The notes below the pieces were generated by a model, which had not been told where the DNA came from, made no database searches, and was given only the letters and a program-made list of their open reading frames with translations. From contig JAUIRK010001043.1 in assembly GCA_030549495.1 (NCBI GenBank), positions 310,001 to 374,000 on the forward strand: 64,000 nucleotides of DNA. Reading direction: 5' to 3'. Positions within the stretch are counted from its first letter, which is position 1, and the number at the start of each line of letters is the position of its first letter. The DNA is from Nectonema munidae. Taxonomy: Eukaryota; Nematomorpha; Nectonematoida; Nectonematidae. Positions 36,063-49,040 of the stretch are shown here, piece by piece. A program made the position numbers and the translations under genes.

Positions 36063-36960
36063 TTTTGCTATATAATACATCACAATGAAAATCAAATACT
36101 CTTCTATCAAATACATTTATTAATTTGAAAATACAATTACAAACACTTTTTTCATAAACTTAAAGATGCTTATACAAATATTATCTACAATATAAAGAGA
36201 TAATTAAAGAGCTTGACGCAGTCAAGGAATAGTGAAAATCAATTGAAAGAGCAAAAAGACTACATTGCATCAAACCCCTCCATCGCTTGTTCGGTGATGC
36301 TGGTCTAATAAGAGTAGTAATAACACATGTACATAAAAGAATAATATTACAAGATATAAAGCATAGCGTAGAAAGGGTCAGACTAAACACCCCAAGAAAC
36401 TTGTTTAGTCTGACATGCATGGAAATTAAAGGAAAATTGTTCAGTTATTTGCAATTTTATATTATTTGAGTGCAGCATGTTATTTGTTACAATCTTACTC
36501 TTCGGTTGAAAATTCTACTTTTTCATACAATTTTATTTTCATGCTTCGCTAGTTGCAATATTTGTTTCTTGATAACTTTCATTTATGAAAGAGTATACAG
36601 ATATATTCATTTCTCTTTTGGATGTAATAAAAGATTTACTTTTTACACATTTTTAAAATAAAAAGGTTATTTTCATTTTTATTTAGTAAACTAAATTCTC
36701 TTCTAACAAGTTATTACTTTATATTAAAGAAAATCAGTTTGTTATATTGCGTAAAAAAGGATTCTTAATTTGTTTATATAAAAACATAATAAACTCTAAA
36801 TGGTAAAATTAAGTTTCAATCAAGTATTAGAGATGCTACTTTTCTAATTTTTACATTATAGCTACTTTTCTCAATCGGGGATTCAAAAGTAAATTGTTCA
36901 CCAATTTTGAAACAACAAATAAAGTAAAAATAATAACATAGAAATAAAAAGCTTCACAAA

Positions 36961-37320
36961 ATGAAGAAAAGTGCTAATGAAGTTTATTCCTCTTTGAATG
37001 AAGCAATGGATTCTATTATAAACTCTAGTAGTGAAGTAGAAAACGAGAAAGAAAATGAAGAAATAACGAAGTATCAAAAAGAATTAATGGCACGGTTACT
37101 TAAAGCTTAGATTGGTGGAAGACAAAATAAAAGAATTTCCATTTTTATCAAAAATTGTTGTCCTTACCTGTCCTCCTAGCACTGTTCAAAGCGAGAAAGC
37201 AACGCCGAAAATATTTATACTGACAAAAGAAAGATTACTATGAGAAAAAGTAGAATAACTGTTATTTCTTAAAAAAAATTTAGCTGTAATTAATAATGAT
37301 TATTTTAAATAAATTTTTCT
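36961..37320 (+). pseudogene. hAT transposase C-terminal relic
   Basis: An ATG frame (MKKSANEVYSSLNEAM) leads into broken frames with FPFLSKIVVLTCPPSTVQSE, then KERLL and LLFLKKNL. This matches the end of hAT transposases (L-x-x-P-x-S-T-x-x-S-E-R, then K-R-x-x-L and L-x-x-N). Confidence 0.6.
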
Positions 37321-37419
37321 AATTAAGGTTTTTTTTACATTGGTGGATTAAAAAAGTAAGATACGGTAAAATATAAAACATCATTTTTAAAAATATTTTT
37401 ATCCGCATCCGCTAGAATG

Positions 37420-37530
37420 TCAAATTAATATCCAAGCTAGATATCAAAGCACTTTCAGCAGTAAGGCTATATGTTCAAGATGGTTTATCACAGTTTTTGT
37501 GAATTTGTTTTAAGAGTTATAAAAATTCAA
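37420..37530 (-). mobile_element. tRNA-derived SINE, copy 2 (body only)
   Basis: AGATATCAAAGCACTTTCAG, GTAAGGCTATATG and GGTTTATCACAG match copies 1 and 3; the tRNA-like head is missing. Confidence 0.5.
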
Positions 37531-38592
37531 AATTAAATATTTCAGAAATGTAATAAATTACGCTAAATTCTAAAACATTTATACACGAGATGGACCCCAT
37601 GTTTAAATAATTGAACAAAGTAAAAATTATTAATTAACATTTTTTTTAATTAGTTTTATTTTTATTTATGCATAATTAATATAATATAGTTAACTATTAA
37701 TTCTAGATAGTAAACCTAAATATTGTTTATATTTTTTTAACTTTTTAGTTTTGTTTGTTATATTTTTTTGTAATCTAATAAAACTTTTTACAAAATTATT
37801 TATATTGCATATAAATAGATGAATATTGTTCTATAATTGGACATATCCAAATGTACAATCTGGAATTGAAATTAAAAAATAAAGACCATACGTTTCTACC
37901 AATTTAATATTAATTTTTATTAAACTAAGTTTTATGAGCAAGCTTCGAAAAGTATAAAATTTTGTTTTAAAAATAATAAATAAAAAACGTCTATAAATTC
38001 TAGAAGTAGGCATTAAAACAAAAATAGCGATTATGCATCATATTCTCTTTTACTTTTTAAAATATTCCATGTTATAGTTTGTCCTTCTTATTTTACTCTT
38101 TATTAATATATATTTTCATGAGTTAGTGTAAAAAATCACTCTCGCATTTATTGCCCTCTATCTCTTACTAGTCTAATTTTTCCGAACTATTTTATTCATT
38201 TTTTATCAATAAAAAGTGCTTTACCTTGACCCCTTATAAATGAAAGTAAAAAGGTAAACAAGTTTTATCTAACATTTTCCTTATGTTACTTTATTACACT
38301 TAGCAGTATTTTTTCATTTTATTTGTAAAAACAGGACCGGTCTTTTAGCATGATCTATAGCCGCTATTTTTAATGTTATTAAAGTAGCCTAACATGTAAA
38401 AACGAAAAAATTAAGGAAAGGATTTAGTAAAAACAAAAAAAAGTTTAAAAAAAAATGTAAAACGTTTATTCAAATAAGTTGAAAGCTTTATTAATTTTCG
38501 ATCACTCTGGTCTTTTTCAGATAAATAAATAAAACGTTAAAAAAATTAAATAATAATTTTAACCATTTGTTTATTTATGTGTTGAGATTTCT
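37531..38592. other. No gene recognised; very AT-rich
   Basis: Only short frames with no recognisable domain. Confidence 0.5.
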
Positions 38593-38678
38593 AAAATTTT
38601 GTATTTTGAGCAATCAAGTATTTGTATTGTAAGTAAAAAAATATTACTTTAGCATACAGATAAATGTATTGAGTTGAT
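38593..38678 (+). repeat. ~82-bp repeat, inverted at 45.1 kb (left copy)
   Basis: TTTTGTATTTTGAGCAATCA, then AGTATTTGTATTGTAAGT, ATATTACTTTAGCATACAG and ATAAATGTATTGAGTTG. Nearly identical inverted copy at 45110-45196. Confidence 0.85.
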
Positions 38679-38765
38679 ATAAAAAAAATAAATCTATTGT
38701 TTTGATAAAATTTTTGAAATTAGGGTGTCAAAATGTCTAAAAATGTCAATCATATTTGCATAATG
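38679..38765 (+). repeat. Worn unit of the ~145-bp fold-back repeat
   Basis: AGGGTGTCAAAATGTCTAAA and AATGTCAATCATATTTGC resemble the unit core at 17440-17470 (TTTTAAATGTCTGAAAGTGT). Confidence 0.4.
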
Positions 38766-39103
38766 CTTGGAAATTTTTTTCAAGAAAAGGGAAAGTGTGA
38801 CCAGAGAGAGAGAGAGAGAGAAAAAAAAATTTATTCAAAAAAAAAAATTCACGGAAGGAATTATTGAAGTTTGAAGTGCATAGTATATATTTTTATAATT
38901 CACAAAATATAAAACATGATCACATAATTTACAATCCTGGAAAAAGCAATAGCCAAAATGGCCATCAGTTAGATTTTTCCATTGTGAAATAAAAGATGTA
39001 TATCTATGCATAAATTGTTACAAATATTATCAACTTAAAAGTTCTTTTGTGAATCGTTTGGTAAAAAACTAATTTAGTAGGTACTTAATAGGTAGGTAGA
39101 TAG

Positions 39104-41110
39104 CAGTGGCGTAGAGTGAAACTCAAACAAAGGTGTGCTTGAAAAAAATTATTTTTATTTGTAAGTAAACAACAATCTTCTTTCCTGTTTTAAAAATTCA
39201 TTTAAAAATTTGTAGATTTTATTTCTTCTTTTATATGAGCTCTCAAAGTATTTGCAATGGCTTTAATTATATCTTTTTGTATAGTAGGAGATGTACCTTG
39301 GAAAACTTTAGACTCGATTAAGTGCTCATTCAATAAAGAGTCGTAATTTTTAATAACTTTTAAAAGCTCAACGTAGTTTCAACGATTTAAGGAAGAATCA
39401 AGTTCAGGATGTCCTCTGAAAGCTAAATTTTGTTTTGCCAAAAAACACACAACGTAAACTAAGCGTTTGAATACTTCTCTATTTTTTTTTAACTATTTCA
39501 TGTGTTTCTTGATTTCTTCGTTCTTCTGACTCTCAAAAAGGATGTCAATTCTTTGATGCCCAAATACCTTCAAGTTCAAAGAAGTTTCTATGTGATTTCG
39601 TGATTTTTCATGTTTCTTTTGTGAAGTGGACATATGATTGGGATCTGTGAATCCTTTTTTGTTCCAAACACTTGACTCTTTAGCAAATAATAAACATGGC
39701 CAACAGAATAAAGCAGACTTTTTATCACACCCTGTTAACCATTCAACAATTTGGTATTGCAAAACAGAAAAATGTCGAATATACGATGTATTTTTATCTT
39801 TATGTTTCACGGTCAATTTAGGCAAAAAGGAAAGTGGTTTTCCAACTTGAATTATTTATTTTTTTTCTTCGAATGTGCGCAATGAAAAAGGCTTTTCAAT
39901 TAAATCATTTACAGCAAAACCCATTTGTCTAAAAAAATTCATATGGAAAAATATTTAGTAAGATAAATGGCGAAACCAAAATGTCTGTATTAATTCAGGG
40001 ATTGAATCAAAACTTAGAGTTATAATATTTTTACCAAATTTGTTCATCTTAAGTTTCTCCTTTAATAGTAATTATAATAAATTTAAAAATTATTGTAATA
40101 TAATAAAAATAAACTTTGAAAAATTTAAGTCCAATTGATTAAAACATAAAGGGATATAAAAAACGCCTTTATAATAAAATAAACTTACTCCTACTCTTCA
40201 CTCAAGCTAAGTCTTCAACACTCTTTTCTCTTCACTACTTCTTATTGTTTGATAAAGCCGACTGTCGGCAAAAACTTACTTAGAAATAAACTTTGTTCTC
40301 AATAAATTGTTCGCCTTTACGTTCTTTTATAATAATTAATTATTTTCTCAAGTTCTAAACTAACTATCTAACTTCTAACTAGCCATATAATAAGAAAAAT
40401 AAAGTATAATTTTCATCCTTTATGCATAATTTCCAAAATATACATTATGGATTTAAGGTCCAACGCATAATATAACGAGAGCATTAAAATTGTTCAACCA
40501 AAAATTCTGTAAATGTTCAAAAACCTTACTTTGACAGATTTACTTAATTTTTTATACTACAAAAAACGGGTCAATATAAAATTCAGATTTGTGATGATCT
40601 TGAATAGTATAATTTGGTGCTGTGAAAATCGCGCACAACTGATCTGACAGATAAAGCATGTTTTATAGTCATAAACGTTGTATTTTATTTTCTTGATACA
40701 GAGACGTGATGCGTAGCAGAGAGGAAGTGTGATGAAAAAATCATACAGTTTGACGTAAAGCGTGCGAAAAGACTTAAGCACTACCCCATTCAATACAAAC
40801 GTGTGTCTTATTTCTATTTTGTTTTTCCTTGTTCTAATACGCTGCGTCTTCATGTGAATAATACAGTTTTGAATACTGGCATATGGTGTGCTTCAGAAAA
40901 TATAACGCCTTTATTGTAGATATGAAGCGTGCGCCTGCGACATAGCGCAACTTCACTTATTGCAAGTTTAAATATCATTTCATTCATACTTTTGGCTACA
41001 TTAAGTCCTGAAAAGCCAATAAGAAGAGTTTAACAAATCAAACAAGTTTAACTGCATGAAATTATAAGGTGTGCGCCGCACACCTAGCACACTGTGAATA
41101 TACGCCTCTG
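39104..41110 (-). mobile_element. hAT transposon with TTF-type zinc finger, perfect 8-bp target duplication
   Basis: Ends CAGTGGCGTA (left) and CAGAGGCGTA (right, inverted), each bounded by GTAGATAG (39096-39103 and 41111-41118). This 2,007-bp element has its transposase relic on the - strand. Confidence 0.85.
39200..40040 (-). pseudogene. TTF-finger hAT transposase, N-terminal part
   Basis: The best frame (39493-39825) reads IRHFSVLQYQIVEWLTGCDK, LFCWPCLLFAKE, KKGFTDPNHMSTSQKKHEKS and NHI. This is the C-x2-C...H...H TTF-type finger of the ZMYM-like hAT lineage. Downstream broken frames give VVCFLAKQNLAFRGH and ELLKVIKNYDSLLNEHL, the start of the catalytic core. At least one frame change and several stops separate the pieces, and the catalytic and dimerisation domains are absent. 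Confidence 0.75.
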
Positions 41111-41439
41111 GTAGATAGGTAGGAAGACATATCTAAGCACAATCAGACTTCTCTATATTCTTGCGAAATGTTTGAAAAGGTATAAAGTTGAAGTTCGAAA
41201 GAAGTATATTGATTTGGCTTGTGAATTGATTAGGAATGAGGGACTTTGGAGAATTTGGATAGTTGTTGAGGGAGTTTGAAGTGTAGAAAGCCTGATTTTT
41301 GAGGTGGTAGTTGAATGATGATTGATTGAGGAAAGGTAGTCGGTGGGAGTTAAAGAATATAGGTTGTCATCCATTAAACTCAGTGATTAATAACCTGCAT
41401 CTAGGGAGTACTCAAAAAGTAAAAATTTTTTTATTTATA

Positions 41440-41605
41440 TCGTTTGTTGGTTGGTTTTTTATATCAAACACGTTCAGCCGTAAGGCATATGCTAGCATTA
41501 TGCTTAAAGTTGGTTAATCACAGTTATTTATGATTTTAGTTTTTAGAGCTTGGGGCATTTGTGATCGAACCGCTGATCTTCAACTTTTGCGATGAGTAGT
41601 ACATA
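41440..41605 (-). mobile_element. tRNA-derived SINE, copy 3
   Basis: AGCCGTAAGGCATATGCTAG and GTTGGTTAATCACAG are shared with copy 1. On the - strand a box B-like GGTTCGATCAC lies in the head (about 41565). Confidence 0.65.
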
Positions 41606-41889
41606 ATAATAAGCGTTAAGACAATTTTTATTGTAATTAATAATAAAATTAGTAATTGTATTGAAAAAAAGAAAAAAATAGCTTTATAAAAATTAATTTC
41701 TAGTGAATAATAATTCCAATTGCTTTTTTGCTTCATTAATGATTAAGAGGATCACCAGTAAACTCAAATAAAAAAATATCAAATATTTTATAATTATTTA
41801 AAATGATCATTATTAAAATTTCTAGAAAAATACAATCTTGAAAGTTTCTTTTTTCTCATGAATTAAAATGCTGTTTATGTTATTAATTA

Positions 41890-42245
41890 CAATAAATTAT
41901 AATAAAATTATGTCGAAAAGTGTAAATTAATTTAGAGATTTACGTCTTAAAATTTTCTCCAAGGATATTATTCAAATTTTATTATTATAATAAATTAATC
42001 ATGCAAAATTAAATTTCGGAGTCATTATTCCTTAATTAGGGTGTTAAAACAACAAATTGATCGTACTGATTTCATTTCTCAACTCAGTTTTGCAATTATG
42101 ATTATGAAATGTCTGGAAGTGTTTATAAATTTACGATTTGCGTTTTAGAAAGTGTTTGCAAAGATATTTAAAAAAAATATTTTTTTCAAATAAATCGAAC
42201 ATGCCCATTTTATTTCTCAGTTTATTTTTCATAATTAAAGTGTGA
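41890..42245 (+). repeat. Worn copies of the ~145-bp fold-back repeat
   Basis: GATTTCATTTCTCAACTCAG, GAAATGTCTGGAAGTGT and AAATCGAACATGCCCATTT echo the unit at 16.9-17.8 kb in the same orientation. The RTE LINE begins directly after it. Confidence 0.55.
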
Positions 42246-42249
42246 AAAA

Positions 42250-43935
42250 AGAAATGAGGTAAAGAAAGAAGTAGCTGTGGCAAAAGAAGAAGCATAATTA
42301 TGTGCGAATATATATATGAAGATCTTCAAACACCTCAAGGACAAAAGAAATTTTACTTGTTAGCAAAAGGTAGAAATAAGTCAACGAAAGACATACAGTA
42401 GGTCAAAGAAATAAACGATGTTAGATGACAAACTTTGAACAATGGCAGAAAAATTAACGAAAGAAGGAAGCAATGTTTTGCTTAACTGCTGAATGAAGAA
42501 AATCAACTGGAGTACTTAGAAGGTGGGGTTGCATGTGTAAGGCCAATAAAAAAGATAGAAAGAGAAGAAATTGTGATGGCAATGTAAAAGATGAAGAACA
42601 ACAAACTGTAGGACCTGGTTATATACCTGTAGCGGCCTGGAAAGGGAGAAAAAGGAGTGAATATCCTGTGGGGACAGATGAATAAGATTATAGAACAAGT
42701 CATTATACCACAAGAATGGAAAGAGAGTGCAATTATACCAATTTTCAAGGTGAAGGGTGATTTATAAGCTTGCTCAAACTATCCAGGAATAAAACTCCTA
42801 TGTCATACGATAAAAATTTGGGAAAGAATTATAGAGATATCGGAAGGTCAGTTTGGATTTATTCATCAAAATGGAACAACAAATGAAATATTCATATTAA
42901 GGCAGATGATGAAAAAGTATAGAAAAAAGCAAAAAGAGTTTCATGCCATGTTTATAGACTTGGAAAAAGCATATGATTGGATACCGAGTCAAGAAGTATG
43001 GAGATGTTTAAAAAATAAGTGCCAGAGAAATATCTTAGGTTGATTATAGAGATATATAGAAGTTTGAAGCCGCGAGTGAAAACGCAAAGGGGTCGGGTCT
43101 TAGCGCCTTTCTCTTTAACGTAGAGTTTGATGTATTGACATAAGAAATAATGAAATAATTGCCGTGAGAGATTGCATGAGCTGATAATGTAGTTGTGTTC
43201 GGTGAATTAAGTCAAGAGTGGAAGAAAGCCTTGAAGAATGGCGTAGGGTATTGAAAATTTGAGGGTTAAGAATAGGCTAAAATAAAAGAGAATGCTTAGT
43301 GATGAAGTATGAAGATGAGGATCAAGACATAAAAGAGAGTAAAGAACTTCAAATATCTTGGTTCAACTCTAACAGAGGATAGCAGCGAAGATATAGAAAT
43401 AAATAGAAGAATTCAAGGAGGATAGGAAAACTAGCGCCATGTATCGGGAGTCCTCTGTTGCAGAAAAATGTCAATGAAAATAACAGAATAATTATATAAA
43501 ACAATTGTGACACTGTACCAATAAATAAGAGCAATGAAAAGAAGTTAGAAGTAGCTGAAATAAAAATGTTAATGTGGATGAGCGGAGTAAAGAGAGAAAA
43601 GACAGAATAAAGAACGAGGTTTTAAGAGGAATGGCAAAAGTGGTAAGTGTGAGCAGGAAGAATGCTTGATATTGTTTGGCCATGTTCTCAGGAGAGGGGA
43701 GAAGTGTATTGAAAGGAAAAAGATGGACCTACAAGTGGATGGCAAAAGGAGGGAAGGAAGGCCCAAGATAAGGTGGAATGACTGCATTATGTACGACAGC
43801 AAAGATAAGAATCTCGACCTCAATATTCACTACAAAATTGCGATGGACAGAGTCAGATGGAGGAGACTCATCTAAATCAGCGACCCTGTAAAGAAATGGG
43901 CTAATAAAGCTGTAAAGAAGAAAAAGAAATCTTGT
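42250..43935 (+). pseudogene. RTE-type LINE reverse transcriptase, broken
   Basis: Broken frames follow the RTE order: an N-terminal block (AVAKEEA, DLQTPQGQKKFYLLAKGRNK), then VIIPQEWKESAIIPIFK, NYPGIKLLCHTIKIWERII, GQFGFIHQNGTTNEIFILRQ, and motif A in FHAMFIDLEKAYD. The motif C region reads ADNVVVFGE, so the second catalytic Asp of A-D-D is Asn. FKYLGSTLTEDSS and the tail (RREGRPKIRWND, VRWRRLI) follow. An endonuclease domain upstream is missing. There are many stops and frame changes. Confidence 0.8.
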
Positions 43936-44224
43936 CCATAACTAAAAATTATTTCCTAGAATATTATTTATATTTTCAATAAAATATTTTTTTATGTCAA
44001 TATAATAGTCCTCTGAAGAGATATATTGTTTTAGGAAACAATAAGTAATCCTATATCTACAAAAAAATCTATAAAAAAGAGTAATCCTAAGATCTAAAAA
44101 TTAATCATATCATTTTATACTTCAATACAAGATATTAAAATCAACAAAATGTTCAGAGTGGTATTTAATCATATCACCTTATACTACAACACAAGATATT
44201 AATAACACACAGGAGAAACATCTG

Positions 44225-44470
44225 AGATCGATTAAGTTCTGAATTAATTAAATATCTGAAAAGATTTTTTCAAATTCAGATTGCAAAAAAAAGAATTTCT
44301 GATGAAAGTAGACCAACCCAGGTAGTTCCAGTTTAAAATGAAGAGTAAAATTATATAGGAGAAATGAAGTACAGACTACAAACTGAATTTGTTGGAAAAC
44401 ATTGTAGCTCCTTTTGGGATATATAGTTCGAAGTTGTCTCTTTTGCTAATCGGTTTAGTTAAAGTAGCAA
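44225..44470 (+). repeat. Segment homologous to the fold-back arms
   Basis: GATTGCAAAAAAAAGAATTT, CTGATGAAAGTAG, GTTTAAAATGAAGAGTAAAA and AAGTACAGACTACAAACTGA match the complement of 24700-24850. Together with 38.7 and 41.9 kb this suggests a second, interrupted fold-back-type copy between 38.6 and 45.2 kb. Confidence 0.6.
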
Positions 44471-45109
44471 CAATTGATATTTTTCAATTGAAATAAAAAA
44501 ATGCTGAAATGTATAAAATCGCAATCCCTCCTCATTCTCCTACTCCTCCCGTAACTGAACAAATAAAAATATGCTTTCACGAATAGGTTTAATTAATATC
44601 AAAGAAAATTAACTATGATGAACAAATGTTTGATTTTTAAAATCACGCCAATGAACGATTTACTTGTTTTTTTGAAAATATGAAATATTGTTTTAAAATT
44701 AACCAATCACTTATTATAATTTCAAATAAATAAATTATAAAATAATGGAATAATGAATTTAGGGATTCAAATAATTTATGCATGAAACGATATGATATCT
44801 CATTTGATAAAATGTTTGTATTTTACTTAGAACTTTGATTGATTTGAATAATGATATCAAACCATCATCAATAATTTATTTGTGTTTGTTTGAGTTTGAA
44901 CTTTCTTAATCTGTTGTTTGCCAATAAATCCGTATATGTTATTTAAAAGATGTACGCAAATTCGTTTATTGAAAGTATTATCGATAAAATATTTAAACAA
45001 TAGAAAGAGTTTATCTATAGTGTTTTACAATAATATTTAAACAAAGGGTATTGTAGAACAAAGGAATGTAAAAATTGTGTATACTTTTATAACAATCAAT
45101 TATTACAAC

Positions 45110-45196
45110 TCAATACATTTATCTGTATGCTAAAGTAATATTTCTTTACTTACAATACAAATACTTGATTGCTCAAAATACAAAATTTTTATTCCT
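45110..45196 (-). repeat. ~82-bp repeat, inverted relative to 38.6 kb (right copy)
   Basis: Complement of 38593-38678 with only one or two differences by eye. Confidence 0.85.
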
Positions 45197-45540
45197 AAAT
45201 GAAAATAATATGCTAACTTTACTTTTGTTTTTAAAAATCTCGCTTACATTTAATGATCTCCGTCCATATGCATTCTATATGTAAATGACCTTTAATCTAT
45301 GTATATGTAGCCGCTATCCATGGCTCTTCATTTTTCATACTTTATCTATATACATATATCTCTATTTAATTCCAATTTTATCTCTTAACAACCTTTTAAT
45401 CGCCATGTGTTAAATTAATATTAATATTTAATATATATATTTCCTCATAGTCTCTCGAAATAAATATAGTATTGTCGTATTTAGCTGCATCTCTTATGAG
45501 GCGAGAGAAACGCTACTTATATATATATTTCTACATATAC

Positions 45541-46780
45541 ATTGGAGTGCAAATATTTTCGGCCAAAGCTAATTATTTCTTTATTACAATCTTTTGATTA
45601 TTGAAATTTATTTATATTAAATTAATTCATTATAAATAGCATCTTAAAAATCTATTAAAAATTCCGTGCAAAAGTTTTTCGTCATTTGTTGTCTTTTAGG
45701 TAAAAATATTTTTTAATTTTAATATAAATTTTTATCATTGTTTTTTCTAAAATAGATTTCCACAAATCGTCTACTTCCTTTTATGATCTTTTCTCAACGT
45801 CTATTTTTGACTGACATGCCTAAAGTATCTATAGAATAGAGAACTAAATTTGTACTTCTTTCAATAAAGAAAAGTCAAAGAGCTATTTCAAAATTATTTA
45901 ATATATCTAGAAGTAATATTTATCAAGATATAAAGGTATATAAACTGTAACCAACAAAGCCAAAATTTGTCGTACTCAAAAATAAAAAAAAACTCATTTT
46001 TCTTCAAGGCAATTAATGGAAGAAAATAATTTATCAAAATATATTTTAATTGATACAGTAAAACGAATCCTTAGGTGTCATTCGCAATTGATGCCAACCA
46101 AAGACTGGGAGGGGGGGGGAGTGGGTCGATAAGTTGGCAAATGAAGAATTTGTAGACTAAAGAAATAGTCAAAAATTGACAATGGCAGCGGAGGGGCGTT
46201 AAAATTAAGCAAAAAAAGATGACATCAATTGTAAATGATCCCAAAAAATAATTTGAATGGGCGTTTAGCAGTTAAAAACAAGCTTTGAATAAAGTTAAAA
46301 TAAAAAAAAGATTTGGGTTGGCAAAAGAAAAATTTTTATGGAGCGTGTATGATTAGCATAATGTAATGTTTAGTGATAAAAAGAAGATTGAGCTTCATTC
46401 TAATTCACAGCAAAATGTTAGAAGGCCTAAAGTAATGCGATTTGATAAATGTTATGCCGTGAAAACATTATAAAAAGTGGTGTGAGAAGAAAGTTTTTAA
46501 GAATTAATAAAACACTCAATAGTATAAAATAAAATGAAAATCAATTTACTCCCTAATATAAATATTAGTGGAAAAAAAAGAAGAATAAACTTCATTTGCA
46601 ATATACATTATCACCTAAAGTAAGCAATAATAAAATGAGAGAGAAAAAAAGACATTTATTTTAATCACAATGTTTATAGCAAATATCAAATATTAAATGC
46701 ACAGATAATGAAAAACGCGAATATTTCAAAGGGGATGGATACAACCCGAATTTAGAAATATTCATGATATAACTAAAATC
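45541..46780 (+). mobile_element. Tc1/mariner transposon relic
   Basis: It opens with a Tc1-like end (TTGGAGTGCAAATATTTTCG). Broken frames read QRAISKLFNISRSNIYQDI (helix-turn-helix) and RFGLAKEKFLWS-like residues. NVMFSDKKKIELHSNSQQNV then RRPK follows, matching the family V-x-F-S-D-E-x-x-F block with Glu lost. There are many stops. The right end is not recognised. Confidence 0.65.
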
Positions 46781-46889
46781 GTCCTTATAATGATCTAAAA
46801 ATGTCATACTTACATCATAGTAGAGTAATAAAAAAAATCTTCAATTATATATATTTATATTTATAAGTATAAGTGTGTGTATGAAATTT

Positions 46890-48040
46890 TTTATATCTAA
46901 ATACGTTTTCATAAAGGGTTTGCAATTTCTTTTCAAATGTGATATTGAAAGGCAATCACAAATGAAAGAACAATAACTGTTCCAAAAACTTCCAGATGAT
47001 AGATTGTGGCGAAGATCTGCGCCTATAGAAAGGAAGACATGCTTTATATTTAGACCTTAGAAAAAATCGATCAGCAACTGAATTAAATAAAACAAGATTT
47101 TAGATTTGCAGTGACAGTAAGCCCCTATGATTTCCAACAGAACTAAAAGAGTTTGTAAAATAGATATCCTTAATTTTCAAAGTTTTCGATAGGAAAAATA
47201 GATCATATTTACCAACCTTCCTAGATTTTTCAAATATCACTTTTAATATTTTTTTTGTAAAACAAATAGTTTATTTAAATTAGAATGAGCCCATATAAGC
47301 ATGTTGTAGTTTAGATGAGATACAAATAAGGATTTATTAATGAAAAACATTAAGCTTTTCTTCAAAGATCTTTTAATTACTCTGAAAATACCAGTAATGG
47401 AAGACAGTTTACAGCATAAAAAATTTATGTGCTCAATCCATGTTAATTTATCATCAATTCTTAGTCCAAGTAAGTTGATATATTTAACAAAACTAAAATT
47501 AAAATGGGATGACATTAGTCTTTATGCCAAGTTAGATTAGAAAATATCATAGCTTTGGTTTTTGCTTTATTAACTTTCAAATCTTTGGAAAAAACCATTT
47601 AAAGATCAAATTTAGCTTCTCATGAATGGGATTCAAGTCAATATTGAGAGTGCCAATAAATATAGGAATAAGAACAGTAATCTCATTGGCATATAGGTTA
47701 AATTTAACTTTAAGATTACTAAACATATATTTAAAAAAATAAAGGACCGATTAGAGACCTCTTTGGAAGACCACACTTAGAAATCATAAAGTCAGAGGCA
47801 ACATCATCTATTGACCCATATTGACACCTCTTTACTAAATAAGATTTTTGTTAAGATTTAACAAACTCAACAGATTAATCTGAGAACCCATAAAACTTCA
47901 ACATGATTAAAAGTTTACCAAAACATACTGAATGGAAAGCTTTTTTCATATCCTAAAAAACCCCAACTAAATCTTGCTTTTTTTCTAAATTTTCAATAAT
48001 TTCATTAATTAAAACAGCATGGAAAAGTTCAGCAGAATAA
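46890..48040 (-). pseudogene. Jockey/CR1-like LINE reverse transcriptase, broken
   Basis: The clearest part (47243-47515) reads INLLGLRIDDKLTWIEHINF, then RVIKRSLKKSLMFFINKSLF and HLNYNMLIWAH. This is the post-palm L-G-x-x-x-D-x-x-L-x-W-x-x-H-I block and following helices. Upstream on the same strand SKCGLPKRSLIGPLFF matches the Q-G-S-x-L-G-P-L-L-F motif and NKAKTKAMIFSNL follows the lost catalytic motif. Several stops and frame changes are present. Confidence 0.7.
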
Positions 48041-48044
48041 TTTT

Positions 48045-48150
48045 TCATAGAGGCAAACATGCGAGTTTTTAAGTGTTGGGAACCTTGGTGATCGAACCTC
48101 TGAGATTCAAATTTAAGCGAATGTACATCCTAAAACCTTTGTAACTCTTC
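48045..48150 (-). mobile_element. tRNA-derived SINE head, copy 4
   Basis: The - strand reads TTTAGGATGTACATTCGCTT, then GAATCTCAGAGGTTCGATCA. This is a tRNA-like box A/box B pair about 35 bases apart. It shares TTGTGATCGAACC-like sequence with copy 3. Confidence 0.55.
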
Positions 48151-49040
48151 AAATACTGTATTACTTATTAAGTAAATTAATATGAACTTCGTTTATTTTA
48201 ACTACATTGTGATTTATTTTATTTATAAATTATTATATTAAAATTTGTTTTTTATGGGCTCAACTTTTCGTCATCCAAAAAGGGAAGTTCCCTATAGTCT
48301 CGTCCCTTCGCTATGTTAATAGGTGTTTATCATAAGTTAACGGTCGTAATTATTTAATTTTTCGATTTCTTTCGAAAACTATGTAGTTATATATATATTA
48401 TATGATCAAAATCATTTTAATTTTAAAAATATTTATAAATCCTAAAATTTTATAAAATATTTCCGGTCATTCATATTGGATTTTTTTTTTATTTAAATTT
48501 TTTTGCTACATCAACTTAATTTTTTAAGTAATTTTTTTGTTTTTGTTTAAAAATTTTTGAATTTTAAATTTTTATTAACTAAGTTACTCTTTTTTCAATT
48601 TTTGAAAGTTCCTTCTTTGTTTTTGAGCCTAGTTGTTTGAAATTTTTTTGGTCTTTTCTATACTCAAAATTAAATAGAAAACGTGTAAGATTTATTCAAA
48701 TGCATTTTAATTATAAATGTTACGTTGATTTTTAATTTTAGTCATTACTTTATTATATTTTTATAAATTTTTTGCCAATTTACTTTTTAACCAGTATCGA
48801 GAGCTTTAGAACTAAATCATTTAATTTAATTTTTTGAGTATCAAAAATAGTTTCTTGATTTTTCTGCCTATATATGAGATAAAAGACAGAAAAAGAGGTC
48901 TTTACATATCAAAATATAAAAAACTATTATAGGGAAATTCAGAATAAAACATTCATATCACATTTTAAACTTTTTTAATATATATAAGAATTTGAATAAG
49001 TAGAATAAGATGGCCTAAATCAAAATTTCAAATACAATTT

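Noticed and set aside
43666-43875. Open frame with a basic RREGRPKIRWND block as an independent gene
   Set aside because: It is the C-terminal tail of the broken RTE LINE that starts upstream.
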